IMG/VR virus record: IMGVR_UViG_3300010379_000014 | Location: 1 to 42,519 of that record | Source of the DNA: a virus | DNA: 42,519 nucleotides | Reading direction: 5' to 3' (one strand) | Shown here: positions 28,972 to 35,544 of the stretch, piece by piece | Layout of the letters: the number at the start of each line of letters is the position of its first letter | How positions within the stretch are numbered: the first letter of the stretch is position 1 | Notes under the pieces: model-generated | The model's database searches: none | The model's input: only the letters and a program-made list of their open reading frames with translations | What the model was told of the DNA's origin: nothing | Position numbers and translations under genes: made by a program

Positions 28972-29250
28972 ATGGTGAGCACTCGCTACTTCGCCAACAC
29001 CCCGGATTCGCCCAAGGTGAAGGGAATGATTTGGGACATGACGTGGAAGGGACAACTGGACACCTATGGGAAGATTTGGGTGGAGGTTGCGGAGATTGAA
29101 GAAATCCTCCGCACCAAGTACCATGTTGATTTCCTGAACGCAGGGCACCTTGAAGACATAAGGCTCGACCTGTTGAGCAGCAACATCAAGAGGGCAGAGT
29201 ATGACAGGCCAATGCCGACTATGCAGCAGGGACAACCAGCGGTTAACTAA
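28972..29250 (+). CDS. Hypothetical protein, at least 92 aa
   Basis: The first in-frame ATG is 28972, but coding character extends ~170 bp upstream, so the annotated N-terminus may be short. Contains WDMTWKGQLDTYGKIWVEVAE and a helical C-terminus. The last 50 bp overlap an HNH gene in another frame. Confidence 0.45.
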   Translation: MVSTRYFANTPDSPKVKGMIWDMTWKGQLDTYGKIWVEVAEIEEILRTKYHVDFLNAGHLEDIRLDLLSSNIKRAEYDRPMPTMQQGQPAVN

Positions 29251-29488
29251 GCACCATCTGATACCACGTTCGAGACACAACAAAAAGGTTAGGCGAGAAC
29301 TGGAGACGGCTGAACGGAACAAGACGGAGTTGATTTGCCGTCCGTGCCACAGTCAAATACATGACCTTTTCACTGACAAGCAGCTTGAACGCGAGTTCAA
29401 CACGATTGAGTTGCTACTGGCTCAAGAGTCAGTTCAGACGTGGGTTAAGTGGGTGCAGAAGCGCAACGTTGGACTGGAGTTGAAATGA
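29201..29488 (+). CDS. Small HNH nuclease-like protein, 95 aa
   Basis: ATG 29201 behind GAGGG. CRLCSRDNQRLTKHHLIPRS, then ICRPCHSQIHDLFTD, is a minimal HNH fold with two CxxC/CxxCH knuckles and the HH catalytic pair. This short type is common as an ordinary phage gene rather than a homing element. The stop overlaps the ATG of the porin frame. Confidence 0.7.
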   Translation: MTGQCRLCSRDNQRLTKHHLIPRSRHNKKVRRELETAERNKTELICRPCHSQIHDLFTDKQLEREFNTIELLLAQESVQTWVKWVQKRNVGLELK

Positions 29489-30951
29489 GTTGGGTTGAGC
29501 GGGACGCGCAAGACTTGCCCAACTGTCGCACCATTTCGGCCATTGCTGCGCTTGCTCTGTGGGGTTTCTGTGCCTGCGGCGGGGCGCAAGAGACGGCTGC
29601 GCCGGTTGCGAGTCAGGAGCCGCAGACCGTCGATGCGACGGCACCAGTGCTGACGATGGCTCCGCACACGGAGAGTGGGCGGTACTGGGTGTCAGGACAG
29701 GCGAACAGCATTTTTCAGATGCACGGGCATTTCCACTCGCCGTATGAGGGTGTGAACAGCCTGCAGGACACGTTTGAGACGAAGGCGTCGGAGGTGGCGA
29801 CGCTGTATCTGGGCTGGCAACTGCGGCCGAATACGCGGTTTAACACCGACTTGATTCTGGACATTGAAAACGCGGGCGGGCGAGGGGTTTCGCAGGCGCT
29901 AGGGCTGGCGGGCGAGACGAATCTGGACGTGGTGCGGAACCCGAATTTGAGCACAAAACCTTACCTTTCACGGGGAGAGATTCACCAGATTCTGGGGCTG
30001 ACGGATGAGATGACGGACCAGGAGCGCGGGCCGTTTGCGCTGGCGACGAAGGTTCCGGTGCGGCGGTTTGAGATTCGTGTGGGGAAGATGGGGCTGCCGG
30101 ACACGCTGGATATCAACTCGGTGGGGTCGGACAGCCATCTGCAATTTACGAACTGGACGATTGATAACAACGGCGCGTGGGACTACGCCGCCGACACGCG
30201 CGGCTACACGGTGGGCGGGGTGCTGGAGTACGACGACCGGGTGTGGTCGGCGCGGTATGCGATTGGGGCGATGCCTGTGGTGGCCAACGGGATCGACCTC
30301 GACTGGGCGCTGAGCCGGGCGAATGGGCAGAACTGGGAGTTCGAGCTGCGCAAGGGGCTGCTGGGACGGTTGTTGAGCAGCAAACGGCAGGGCGCGGTGC
30401 GGGTGCTGAGCTTTGTGAATCATGCGCACATGGGGGATTACCGGGAGTCAGTGCAGCAGTTTCTGGCGGGGAGGGTGAAGACGCCGGATATTACGCAGAC
30501 GGAGAAGTTTGGGACGGTGAAGTATGGGTTTGGGCTGAACACCGAGCAGGAAGTGACGGACAGTTTGCGGGTGTTTGGACGGTTTGGATGGAATGAGGAT
30601 CAGCACGAGTCGTTTGCGTATACGGAAGTGGGGCAGACGGTGCTGGTGGGCGGGGACTACAAGGGGAGCGAGTGGAAGCGGACTAACGATAAAGTGGGCG
30701 TGGCGTTTGTGTCGAATGCGATCAAACGGGACCACCAGAATTATCTGCATTACGGGGGGCTGGGGTTTCTGCTGGGAGACGGCGGGCTGACGTACGGGCG
30801 GGAAAACATTCTGGAGTGGTACTACAACGCGCATATCTGGCGTGGGTTTTCGGCGATGACGGGCGGATCGTGGATTGTGAATCCGGGGTATAACCGGGAT
30901 CGCGGACCGGCGGTGTATGTGCCGACGGTTCGAGCGCATGTGGAGTTTTAG
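29485..30951 (+). CDS. OprB-like carbohydrate porin in GC-rich insert
   Basis: Up to 488 aa from ATG 29485. The first ~12 residues may be phage sequence. A signal-peptide-like hydrophobic stretch (ISAIAALALWGFCACGGAQ) is followed by a beta-barrel domain with alternating strands and a C-terminal Phe (RAHVEF), the outer-membrane sorting signal. NTRFNTDLILDIENAGGRG, VGKMGLPDTLDIN and NPGYNRDRGP recall OprB-family carbohydrate porins of soil bacteria. GC content is visibly higher than around it and third positions are mostly G or C. Almost certainly of bacterial origin. Confidence 0.7.
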   Translation: MSWVERDAQDLPNCRTISAIAALALWGFCACGGAQETAAPVASQEPQTVDATAPVLTMAPHTESGRYWVSGQANSIFQMHGHFHSPYEGVNSLQDTFETKASEVATLYLGWQLRPNTRFNTDLILDIENAGGRGVSQALGLAGETNLDVVRNPNLSTKPYLSRGEIHQILGLTDEMTDQERGPFALATKVPVRRFEIRVGKMGLPDTLDINSVGSDSHLQFTNWTIDNNGAWDYAADTRGYTVGGVLEYDDRVWSARYAIGAMPVVANGIDLDWALSRANGQNWEFELRKGLLGRLLSSKRQGAVRVLSFVNHAHMGDYRESVQQFLAGRVKTPDITQTEKFGTVKYGFGLNTEQEVTDSLRVFGRFGWNEDQHESFAYTEVGQTVLVGGDYKGSEWKRTNDKVGVAFVSNAIKRDHQNYLHYGGLGFLLGDGGLTYGRENILEWYYNAHIWRGFSAMTGGSWIVNPGYNRDRGPAVYVPTVRAHVEF

Positions 30952-31042
30952 AGGCAGGGAATAGGGAGTAAGGATTAGGGCTCGCTGGCGCGACTCGCGG
31001 TTCAAGAGCGGGAGCTAAGATGGACAAGAGGAGCGCTCTGAA

Positions 31043-31456
31043 TTGAATCGCATTGTACGGGCTGCTTATAAGCGTCTTGGCATTATCCATGTTGGCAGGC
31101 GGCGGGTCCGGGACCTGACGGACTTTATTGAAGACCGCAGGATTGACACGGTAATCGACGTGGGCGCGAACGTGGGTCAATTTGGGGAATCGCTGCGTGC
31201 CGAGGTTCCGGAGACAAGTTCCTCACCAGCACGACTGAATTTGCCATTTCCAGAGAAGGCCGGCTCTACCTCTCCCTGCTTCCATGGTGTCAGGTATGGT
31301 GTCTGCTTGAACTGCGGGAAGCAAATCTACAGTGCATACCAAGGCCCGTGGAGCACACGCCCATGGAGAAGATGTGTGGCACTGCAAGACGAGTTGACCT
31401 CGGTCTCTGAACAACGTGACAGGTTTGCACTTCAACTGTTGAACCGCGAAGGATGA
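31043..31456 (+). pseudogene. FkbM methyltransferase 5' fragment fused to phage sequence
   Basis: TTG 31043. Residues 1-~55 (LGIIHVGRRRVRDLTDFIED...TVIDVGANVGQFGESLRAE) are the N-terminus and SAM-binding start (DVGANxG) of an FkbM-type methyltransferase. After about 31205 the match stops and lower-GC sequence continues in frame with CLNCGKQIYSAYQGPW, a phage-like zinc motif, and a coiled tail. The right edge of the bacterial insert therefore lies near 31205-31220. Confidence 0.65.
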
Positions 31457-31498
31457 AATAGGGTTTTCCACAGCTTTTTGAAAATAATCAAAAAACAG

Positions 31499-31528
31499 TG
31501 TCCAAAAGTTCCGACTTTCAGGTATTAT
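31499..31528 (+). promoter_or_regulatory. Phage promoter
   Basis: TGTCCA (31499-31504), 18-bp spacer, TATTAT (31523-31528). First phage promoter after the insert; leads into the second tRNA region. Confidence 0.6.
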
Positions 31529-31613
31529 GTATATGAGGGCAACAGCGCAGCCGGGAAAAGCGAACGGTCACCGTAGCGCATTCCGACAAAGCGGGAGCCC
31601 AAAGGATTTTATC

Positions 31614-31712
31614 ATGACTATGAAACAGACCAATTCGATGCGGCAGTGGCAGAAGCGAAATCATCGCCGTGCTACGGGTCTGTGCTCCGTCATGAGGGAC
31701 ATCAAGTGGTAA
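31614..31712 (+). CDS. 32-aa basic peptide
   Basis: ATG 31614 behind AAAGGA. In-frame ATG 31533 would make it 59 aa but lies 4 nt after the -10. Basic (QWQKRNHRRATGLC). A terminator follows 34 bp after the stop, suggesting a short leader transcript. Confidence 0.4.
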   Translation: MTMKQTNSMRQWQKRNHRRATGLCSVMRDIKW

Positions 31713-31745
31713 GACACTGATACCCACAGGATTGAGATTCAACAG

Positions 31746-31770
31746 ACCCTCGGCTTAGTCCGAGGGTTTT
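31746..31770 (+). terminator. Intrinsic terminator
   Basis: ACCCTCGG, loop CTTAGT, CCGAGGGT, then TTT. Like the one at 19254, it separates a short peptide from a tRNA/HNH region. Confidence 0.65.
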
Positions 31771-31795
31771 GTGCGTTTAGGCAGTATTTGAATCC

Positions 31796-32230
31796 ATGGC
31801 TACAAAAGCGTGGAAACTGGCAAATGTCAATAAGCTGAGAGAATACCGGCGACGGCATTATGCCAACAACAAAGAGGTGTACAAAGAACGAGCGGTTCGA
31901 CGCAGACGAGAGGCTAAGAAGTGGATTCGGGAATTGAAGCAGTCTCTAAAGTGCAGTCGTTGTCCAGAAAAGTTTTGGGCGTGTTTGGAGTTTCACCACG
32001 TTGACCCGAGTACAAAAGAGGTTGGGTTGGCCGAGATGTACCAACGTGGTTGGTCGAAAAAGAGAATGCAACAGGAAGTTGATAAGTGTGAAGTGCTGTG
32101 CGCTAACTGCCACAGAAAAGAACATTTTAGGGGTGAAGCATTGTTGGGAATGCAGCGGTCTCCAAAACCGCCGTCTTCGGACACTGAGGGTTCGAGTCCC
32201 TCCGCCCCTGCCAAAGATTTGAGGATGTGA
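31796..32230 (+). CDS. HNH homing endonuclease overlapping a tRNA
   Basis: A 144-aa protein, ATG 31796. The N-terminal half is a basic helix. The HNH core is CSRCPEKFWACLEFHHVDPS with CANCHRKEHF (residues ~49-111). Everything after residue ~111 is the translated tRNA gene at 32129-32213. The nuclease domain is therefore complete before the tRNA begins, and the stop comes just behind the tRNA. Confidence 0.78.
   Translation: MATKAWKLANVNKLREYRRRHYANNKEVYKERAVRRRREAKKWIRELKQSLKCSRCPEKFWACLEFHHVDPSTKEVGLAEMYQRGWSKKRMQQEVDKCEVLCANCHRKEHFRGEALLGMQRSPKPPSSDTEGSSPSAPAKDLRM
32129..32213 (+). tRNA. Class II tRNA with CCA (Trp) anticodon
   Basis: Acceptor AGGGGTG/CGCCCCT, G73, CCA. D-arm GCAT...ATGC, anticodon arm GCGGT-CTCCAAA-ACCGC, T-arm GAGGG-TTCGAGT-CCCTC. 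The variable region is 14 nt and holds a stem GTC-TTCG-GAC, which tRNA-Trp should not have. Long variable arm plus G73 is the usual serine identity set. A normal tRNA-Trp(CCA) is at 36767. Confidence 0.75.
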
Positions 32231-32415
32231 TGCGAGTTATCTGGCGTAAGGACGAAGAGAAGAAGGTTCTGGTTCCGCACATCGAACAGGCCAGATGTTG
32301 CAAGGAGTTCATGGGATACGTAAATGTCAACAGAGGAGCAAGGCGACTAGGCAGCATGAACGGAAAAATGACCGGATGTCTGTGTCACGTGCTTTACAGA
32401 AGAAACGTGCCATAG
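32230..32415 (+). CDS. Hypothetical protein, possibly truncated by HNH insertion
   Basis: ATG 32230 shares a base with the HNH stop (TGATG). MRVIWRKDEEKKVLVPHIEQ looks like phage coding sequence. From ~32320 the frame runs across the start of the next HNH gene and loses that character. Confidence 0.35.
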   Translation: MRVIWRKDEEKKVLVPHIEQARCCKEFMGYVNVNRGARRLGSMNGKMTGCLCHVLYRRNVP

Positions 32416-32621
32416 AGTACAAAGGAGGGAAGTGCGAGGTATGCGGGTACTCACGCTGTCATCGAGCACTAAAGTTCCATCACCTAAATCCGGCTGAGAA
32501 GGAATTTTCAATCTCTTCCTCTTTTCGTTACTGGGATGCGATTAAAGCGGAACTTGATAAGTGTATTCTTGTGTGCGGCAATTGTCACGATGAGATTCAT
32601 GCAGGGGTTATTTCGGTGTGA
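32295..32621 (+). CDS. HNH homing endonuclease, short form
   Basis: At most 108 aa; the true start is unclear. AIEYKGGKCEVCGYSRCHRA, then LKFHHLNPAEKEF and CGNCHDEIHAG, is the HNH core and closely matches the C-terminal part of the gene at 33939. The N-terminal HTH and zinc modules of that relative are missing. It ends 6 bp before tRNA-His. Confidence 0.7.
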   Translation: MLQGVHGIRKCQQRSKATRQHERKNDRMSVSRALQKKRAIEYKGGKCEVCGYSRCHRALKFHHLNPAEKEFSISSSFRYWDAIKAELDKCILVCGNCHDEIHAGVISV

Positions 32622-32627
32622 TTCATG

Positions 32628-32702
32628 GTGGGGTTAGTTCAGTGGCAGAACGCGGCTCTGTGGAAGCCGTTGTCATGGGTTCGAATCCCATACCCCACCC
32701 CA
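32628..32702 (+). tRNA. tRNA-His(GTG)
   Basis: Acceptor GTGGGGT/ACCCCAC with G just before it (G-1) and C73, the histidine identity pair, then CCA. Anticodon arm CGGCT-CTGTGGA-AGCCG. Confidence 0.88.
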
Positions 32703-32724
32703 AGAGATGAGTAACCCACCTTCC

Positions 32725-32871
32725 GGTGAGAGAGGTAACGTGGACATTCTGTCCTGCTCTCACCGGGGTTCGGAAAGAGTTAGTGAGAGCAAAGACGCAG
32801 AGGGAAGTATTAGGGCCTCAAGCGACACTGGTAGCGGACGGCGTTCCGGGACTGAAGACCCGGCTCTCACT
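32725..32871 (+). ncRNA. Candidate structured RNA between tRNA-His and tRNA-Arg
   Basis: No ORF of note. GGTGAGAG (32725) pairs with CTCTCACC (32757), and AGTGAGAGC (32782) pairs with GCTCTCACT (32863). Because the two helices share sequence, the first and last or the two middle segments can also pair, giving alternative folds. Inside lies CCGGG-ACTGAAGA-CCCGG (32846-32863), recalling a tRNA-Phe anticodon arm, but no T-arm follows. Confidence 0.4.
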
Positions 32872-32878
32872 TTAAGTT

Positions 32879-32954
32879 GCATCCGTAGCTCAGTGGATAG
32901 AGCGGCTCCCTCCGAAGGAGTAGGTCGTGAGTTCGATTCTCACCGGGTGCCCCA
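32879..32954 (+). tRNA. tRNA-Arg(CCG), C73
   Basis: Acceptor GCATCCG/CGGGTGC, C73, CCA. Anticodon arm GCTCC-CTCCGAA-GGAGT (last pair G-U type), T-arm GTGAG-TTCGATT-CTCAC. C73 is unusual for arginine. Confidence 0.83.
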
Positions 32955-32955
32955 G

Positions 32956-33020
32956 TTTAATGGCGTGATTGTGGCGCGATTCAAGTTTTAATGGCGTGAT
33001 CCAGTTTTTGATTGCGCGAT
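32956..33020 (+). repeat. Short direct repeats between two tRNA-Arg genes
   Basis: TTTAATGGCGTGAT occurs at 32956 and again at 32987, and GGCGCGAT/TGCGCGAT at 32973 and 33013, a period of about 31-40 bp. No coding. Confidence 0.6.
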
Positions 33021-33023
33021 AAT

Positions 33024-33100
33024 GTGCCCGTAGCTCAGCTGGATAGAGCGAACGCCTCCGGAGCGTTAGGTCGGGAGTTCGAATCTCTCCGGGCACACCA
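33024..33100 (+). tRNA. tRNA-Arg(CCG), A73
   Basis: Acceptor GTGCCCG/CGGGCAC, A73, CCA. Anticodon arm AACGC-CTCCGGA-GCGTT. Second Arg(CCG) within 150 bp, with a different body. Confidence 0.88.
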
Positions 33101-33199
33101 AGTTTGGGCAGAGGATTCTCTGGCGGATAGGCAGTGACCACCACGGTGGTTTGAGTAAGTCCAAGTTTCGTTCCGGGTACAGTCCCGGCTTTAAGATGT

Positions 33200-33275
33200 G
33201 GCTCCGTCGTCCAATGGATTAGGGCGCAGGTCTACGAAACCTGAAATCACAGTTCGACCCTGTGCGGGGCTACCA
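33200..33275 (+). tRNA. tRNA-Arg(ACG)
   Basis: Acceptor GGCTCCG/CGGGGCT, A73, CCA. Anticodon arm AGGT-CTACGAA-ACCT. The ~95 bp before it hold ACCAC-CACG-GTGGT and CCGGG...CCCGG stems but no cloverleaf. Confidence 0.85.
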
Positions 33276-33540
33276 AATTGCCACAAGCGAAGAACTCGCG
33301 ACTACAAGTTTAAGAGTTTGAGTTGTGGGCTGTCCGTTGGTACGGAGAGCGCAAGGTGAGTTCAAATCAATCTCATCCAGTCCACCATAAGCAGCAGGAA
33401 ACGCGGGTTCGAATCCCGCCGAAGATGGCCGAGTGAGTAAGTCCATCTTGAGAGTTTTCATGAGACTCTAAATGCTATCGGAGTGATGGCACGTCGTCCA
33501 GCGGATAGGACGCTTGCGTAAGTTTAAGAAAGAGAGAAAG
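33276..33540 (+). other. tRNA scrap zone: fragments without a complete cloverleaf
   Basis: Pieces seen: a GGGCTGT...CCAGTCC-A-CCA body ending 33387 with a T-loop enlarged to 11 nt and no anticodon arm; an orphan T-arm GCGGG-TTCGAAT-CCCGC (33403-33419); a hairpin AGAGTT-TTCATGA-GACTCT (33451-33469) that looks like a CAT anticodon arm; and a 5' tRNA-Arg-like half GGCACGT-CGTCC... (33488-33518) cut off before the anticodon by the next gene. Confidence 0.5.
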
Positions 33541-33542
33541 AC

Positions 33543-33740
33543 ATGGCGTGCATTTTGAGAGTACCGAATACGTCTAACTACGTTGCAGATGCCGCGACCA
33601 TGAAGTTTGGATACCGTTATGAGGCGAAGCACTACGATGACTACGAGAAGGCTTTCGAGGTCGCCGTGGAAGTGATGGACAGAAAGAAGAATGTCCAGAT
33701 TGAGATTGAAGAAGTTTTGAGTTGTTCACTTTTAGCTTAA
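33543..33740 (+). CDS. Hypothetical protein, 65 aa
   Basis: ATG 33543 behind a purine-rich leader (AAGAGAGAAAG). DDYEKAFEVAVEVMDRKKNV is a helix in a small alpha/beta fold. The last 15 bp, including the stop, lie in the acceptor of tRNA-Asn; the upstream side cuts a tRNA half. Not recognised as a nuclease. Confidence 0.5.
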   Translation: MACILRVPNTSNYVADAATMKFGYRYEAKHYDDYEKAFEVAVEVMDRKKNVQIEIEEVLSCSLLA

Positions 33741-33800
33741 AGGCAGAGCGCGACCCTGTTAAGGTCGGAGGTCTCAGTTCGATTCTGAGAAAGTGAGCCA
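33726..33800 (+). tRNA. tRNA-Asn(GTT), copy 1
   Basis: Acceptor TCACTTT/AAAGTGA, G73, CCA. Anticodon arm CGACC-CTGTTAA-GGTCG, T-arm CTCAG-TTCGATT-CTGAG. The 5' end overlaps the preceding CDS stop. Confidence 0.87.
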
Positions 33801-33807
33801 AAGTTGT

Positions 33808-33882
33808 TCCGAGGTAGCCAAGAGGCAAGGCCGCACACTGTTAATGTGCTCACCGCAGGTTCGAATCCTGCCCTCGGAGCCA
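33808..33882 (+). tRNA. tRNA-Asn(GTT), copy 2
   Basis: Acceptor TCCGAGG/CCTCGGA, G73, CCA. Anticodon arm GCACA-CTGTTAA-TGTGC. Different body from copy 1 seven bases upstream. Confidence 0.88.
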
Positions 33883-33910
33883 AAATTTAGTAGCTTTGTA
33901 TTCTGTGAAT

Positions 33911-33934
33911 ACCAACCTCTATTATAGAGGTGGT
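33911..33934 (+). promoter_or_regulatory. Hairpin at HNH ribosome site
   Basis: ACCTCTA (33915-33921) and TAGAGGT (33925-33931) form a stem extended by ACC/GGT. The AGAGGTGG ribosome site for ATG 33939 is in the 3' arm. Similar to the palindrome at 36013. Confidence 0.6.
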
Positions 33935-33938
33935 TCGA

Positions 33939-34676
33939 ATGCAAGCTAAGTATGAGCAACAGCAGGAGGCAATTAACCTTCGAGTTAATGAGCGACTCTC
34001 CTTGAAGGAGATAGCGAAACAACTAGGGGTCGCCAAAAGTTCCGTAAGTCTCTGGGTCAGAAATGTTCCTTTGACTCACAATGAAATCGCAGCTAAATAC
34101 AAGCACTATCCTGCACTACAAGAAACTTGTGTGGAATGCAGAAACCAGTTTGTGAAGAAAAACCCGGTTCAAGCATATTGTACCAAAAAGTGTCAACGAG
34201 TAGCAAAGCATAAAAGGAGAAACCCTGAACGAGAGGTGACATGCTTAAGGTGTGGTATGGGGTTTCAAACTCGTCGCACACGGAAGCGGTACTGCTCCCC
34301 TAAGTGCCAGAAGGTTGAAAAGGGTAAACGTCAACGGCTGCTCTCTAAAGCACAAAGTGTTGTAAATTGGAGGCAGCGGCTCAAACTACGGGCGGTAGAA
34401 TACAGGGGAGGAAAGTGTGAAGTATGCGGGTACTCTCGCTGCATACGGGGGTTAAAATTCCACCACCTTGACCCGAGTCAGAAAGATTTTGGTATTAGCA
34501 GCAAGGGTGAGGGGAGGTCGTGGGAGAGAGTGAAAGTCGAACTCGACAAATGCATTTTGGTCTGTGGCAACTGCCATGATGAAATTCACGAAGGTTTGAT
34601 TAGTAAAAGTTTGGATGTCTACGCCGTTAGTGTACAGGAAGCACACCGAGGGAAGAAAGTTCGGGGAATAGCTTAG
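33939..34676 (+). CDS. HNH homing endonuclease with HTH and two zinc ribbons
   Basis: A 245-aa protein from ATG 33939 (GTG 33930 in frame). SLKEIAKQLGVAKSSVSLWV is a helix-turn-helix. CVECRNQFVKKNPVQAYCTKKC and CLRCGMGFQTRRTRKRYCSPKC are two zinc ribbons. CEVCGYSRCIRGLKFHHLDP and CGNCHDEIHEG form the HNH. The C-terminal end runs into a tRNA-like sequence; the stop TAG lies in its D-arm. Confidence 0.8.
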   Translation: MQAKYEQQQEAINLRVNERLSLKEIAKQLGVAKSSVSLWVRNVPLTHNEIAAKYKHYPALQETCVECRNQFVKKNPVQAYCTKKCQRVAKHKRRNPEREVTCLRCGMGFQTRRTRKRYCSPKCQKVEKGKRQRLLSKAQSVVNWRQRLKLRAVEYRGGKCEVCGYSRCIRGLKFHHLDPSQKDFGISSKGEGRSWERVKVELDKCILVCGNCHDEIHEGLISKSLDVYAVSVQEAHRGKKVRGIA

Positions 34677-34771
34677 GTGTGGCAAAGCGTCAGCGTAGTA
34701 AAGGCCGACCGGAAGCGCCGGGGAGCCGAAGCTGAAAGTTATCACGGGTTCGAATCCCGTTCCCCGCATCA
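34661..34771 (+). other. Degenerate or enlarged tRNA-like gene
   Basis: Acceptor TCGGGGA/TCCCCGC (first pair mismatched), D-arm AGCTT...AAGC, T-arm ACGGG-TTCGAAT-CCCGT, 3' end ATCA instead of CCA. The middle is ~55 nt with a mismatched GTCAGC/GCCGAC stem and CCGG-AAGCG-CCGG; no standard anticodon loop is found. Confidence 0.4.
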
Positions 34772-34787
34772 TTCAGTATTACGTTGT

Positions 34788-35099
34788 ATGAAGAATGATT
34801 TTGCAGAGATGTTTAACCGACTGACGAAAGAGCAGAAGCTGGCGGCTTTCAAAAAGGTGATGGCGGATATGCCTGAAGCGTTACCCATTGTTGCTTCGAC
34901 CGAACCGAGGTTCAACTACTGTGTCGGTGCTTACTGGGAACAGAACATCTTCAGTGATGGTCACGCCATCGGGACTTACACGTATCACAACGATGTGTTC
35001 TACGGAACCATGACCGAGGCGGAAGAGTTCTTGGCCTATGTGAGGCGGCAGAGTCCTGACAAGGACTGGCAGATTTTCAAGGTGGTACCTCTTTTATGA
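34788..35099 (+). CDS. Hypothetical protein, 103 aa
   Basis: ATG 34788. Helical N-terminus (LTKEQKLAAFKKVMADM), then YCVGAYWEQNIFSDGHAIGT, then EAEEFLAYVRRQSPDKDWQI. Not recognised; one of the few non-nuclease genes inside the second tRNA array. Confidence 0.5.
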   Translation: MKNDFAEMFNRLTKEQKLAAFKKVMADMPEALPIVASTEPRFNYCVGAYWEQNIFSDGHAIGTYTYHNDVFYGTMTEAEEFLAYVRRQSPDKDWQIFKVVPLL

Positions 35100-35109
35100 C
35101 TTTCTAACT

Positions 35110-35132
35110 CATACATAGGGGGCTATTGTATG
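35110..35132 (+). promoter_or_regulatory. Hairpin with HNH start codon in its arm
   Basis: CATACA-TAG pairs with CTA-T-TGTATG (9 bp, one bulge); the GGGG ribosome site is the loop and ATG 35130 is inside the 3' arm. Confidence 0.6.
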
Positions 35133-35489
35133 AGTAACCGAAACAAGGAAGCACAAGCTAGGTCAGCGAAAAAGCACTACGAAGCGAACAAAGAAGCTAT
35201 GAAGGCTAGGGCAAAGAAATACACCAAGGAAGTTGCAACGGTAAGAAATCGGGCGTACATCAAAGCATACAAAGAAGCGCATCCGTGCCTTGATTGTGGA
35301 GAGCCCGACATTGTTGTACTTCAGTTTCATCATCGAGGAGACAAAGATTCCAATGTATCAGACAGTCAGGTTCTTGGTTGGTCACTCGCCAGACTGATTG
35401 CTGAAATTGAAAAATGTATCATGCTTTGTGCTAACTGTCACCTAAGGCGACACCACAAAGAAAGATGCCTCAGTCGTCAAGTGGTCTAA
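35130..35489 (+). CDS. HNH homing endonuclease overlapping tRNA-Met
   Basis: A 119-aa protein. Basic helical N-terminus, then CLDCGEPDIVVLQFHHRGDK and LCANCHLRRHHKE (residues ~53-110), the HNH fold with two knuckles. The last seven codons and the stop TAA lie in the acceptor and D-arm of tRNA-Met. Confidence 0.77.
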   Translation: MSNRNKEAQARSAKKHYEANKEAMKARAKKYTKEVATVRNRAYIKAYKEAHPCLDCGEPDIVVLQFHHRGDKDSNVSDSQVLGWSLARLIAEIEKCIMLCANCHLRRHHKERCLSRQVV

Positions 35490-35543
35490 GACACGGCTCT
35501 CATAAGGCCGCATTCGGTGGTTCGAATCCACTCTGAGGTACCA
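35467..35543 (+). tRNA. tRNA-Met(CAT) or tRNA-Ile(CAT)
   Basis: Acceptor GCCTCAG/CTGAGGT, A73, CCA. Anticodon arm CGGCT-CTCATAA-GGCCG. Without lysidine information the Ile2 identity cannot be excluded. 5' part overlaps the HNH gene. Confidence 0.82.
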
Positions 35544-35544
35544 A

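Noticed and set aside
29968-31005. Long minus-strand ORFs across the porin gene
   Set aside because: They are GC-rich shadows of the porin reading frame with low-complexity Arg/Pro/His composition.
32846-32863. Complete tRNA-Phe(GAA)
   Set aside because: The anticodon-like hairpin has an 8-nt loop and no T-arm or acceptor follows.
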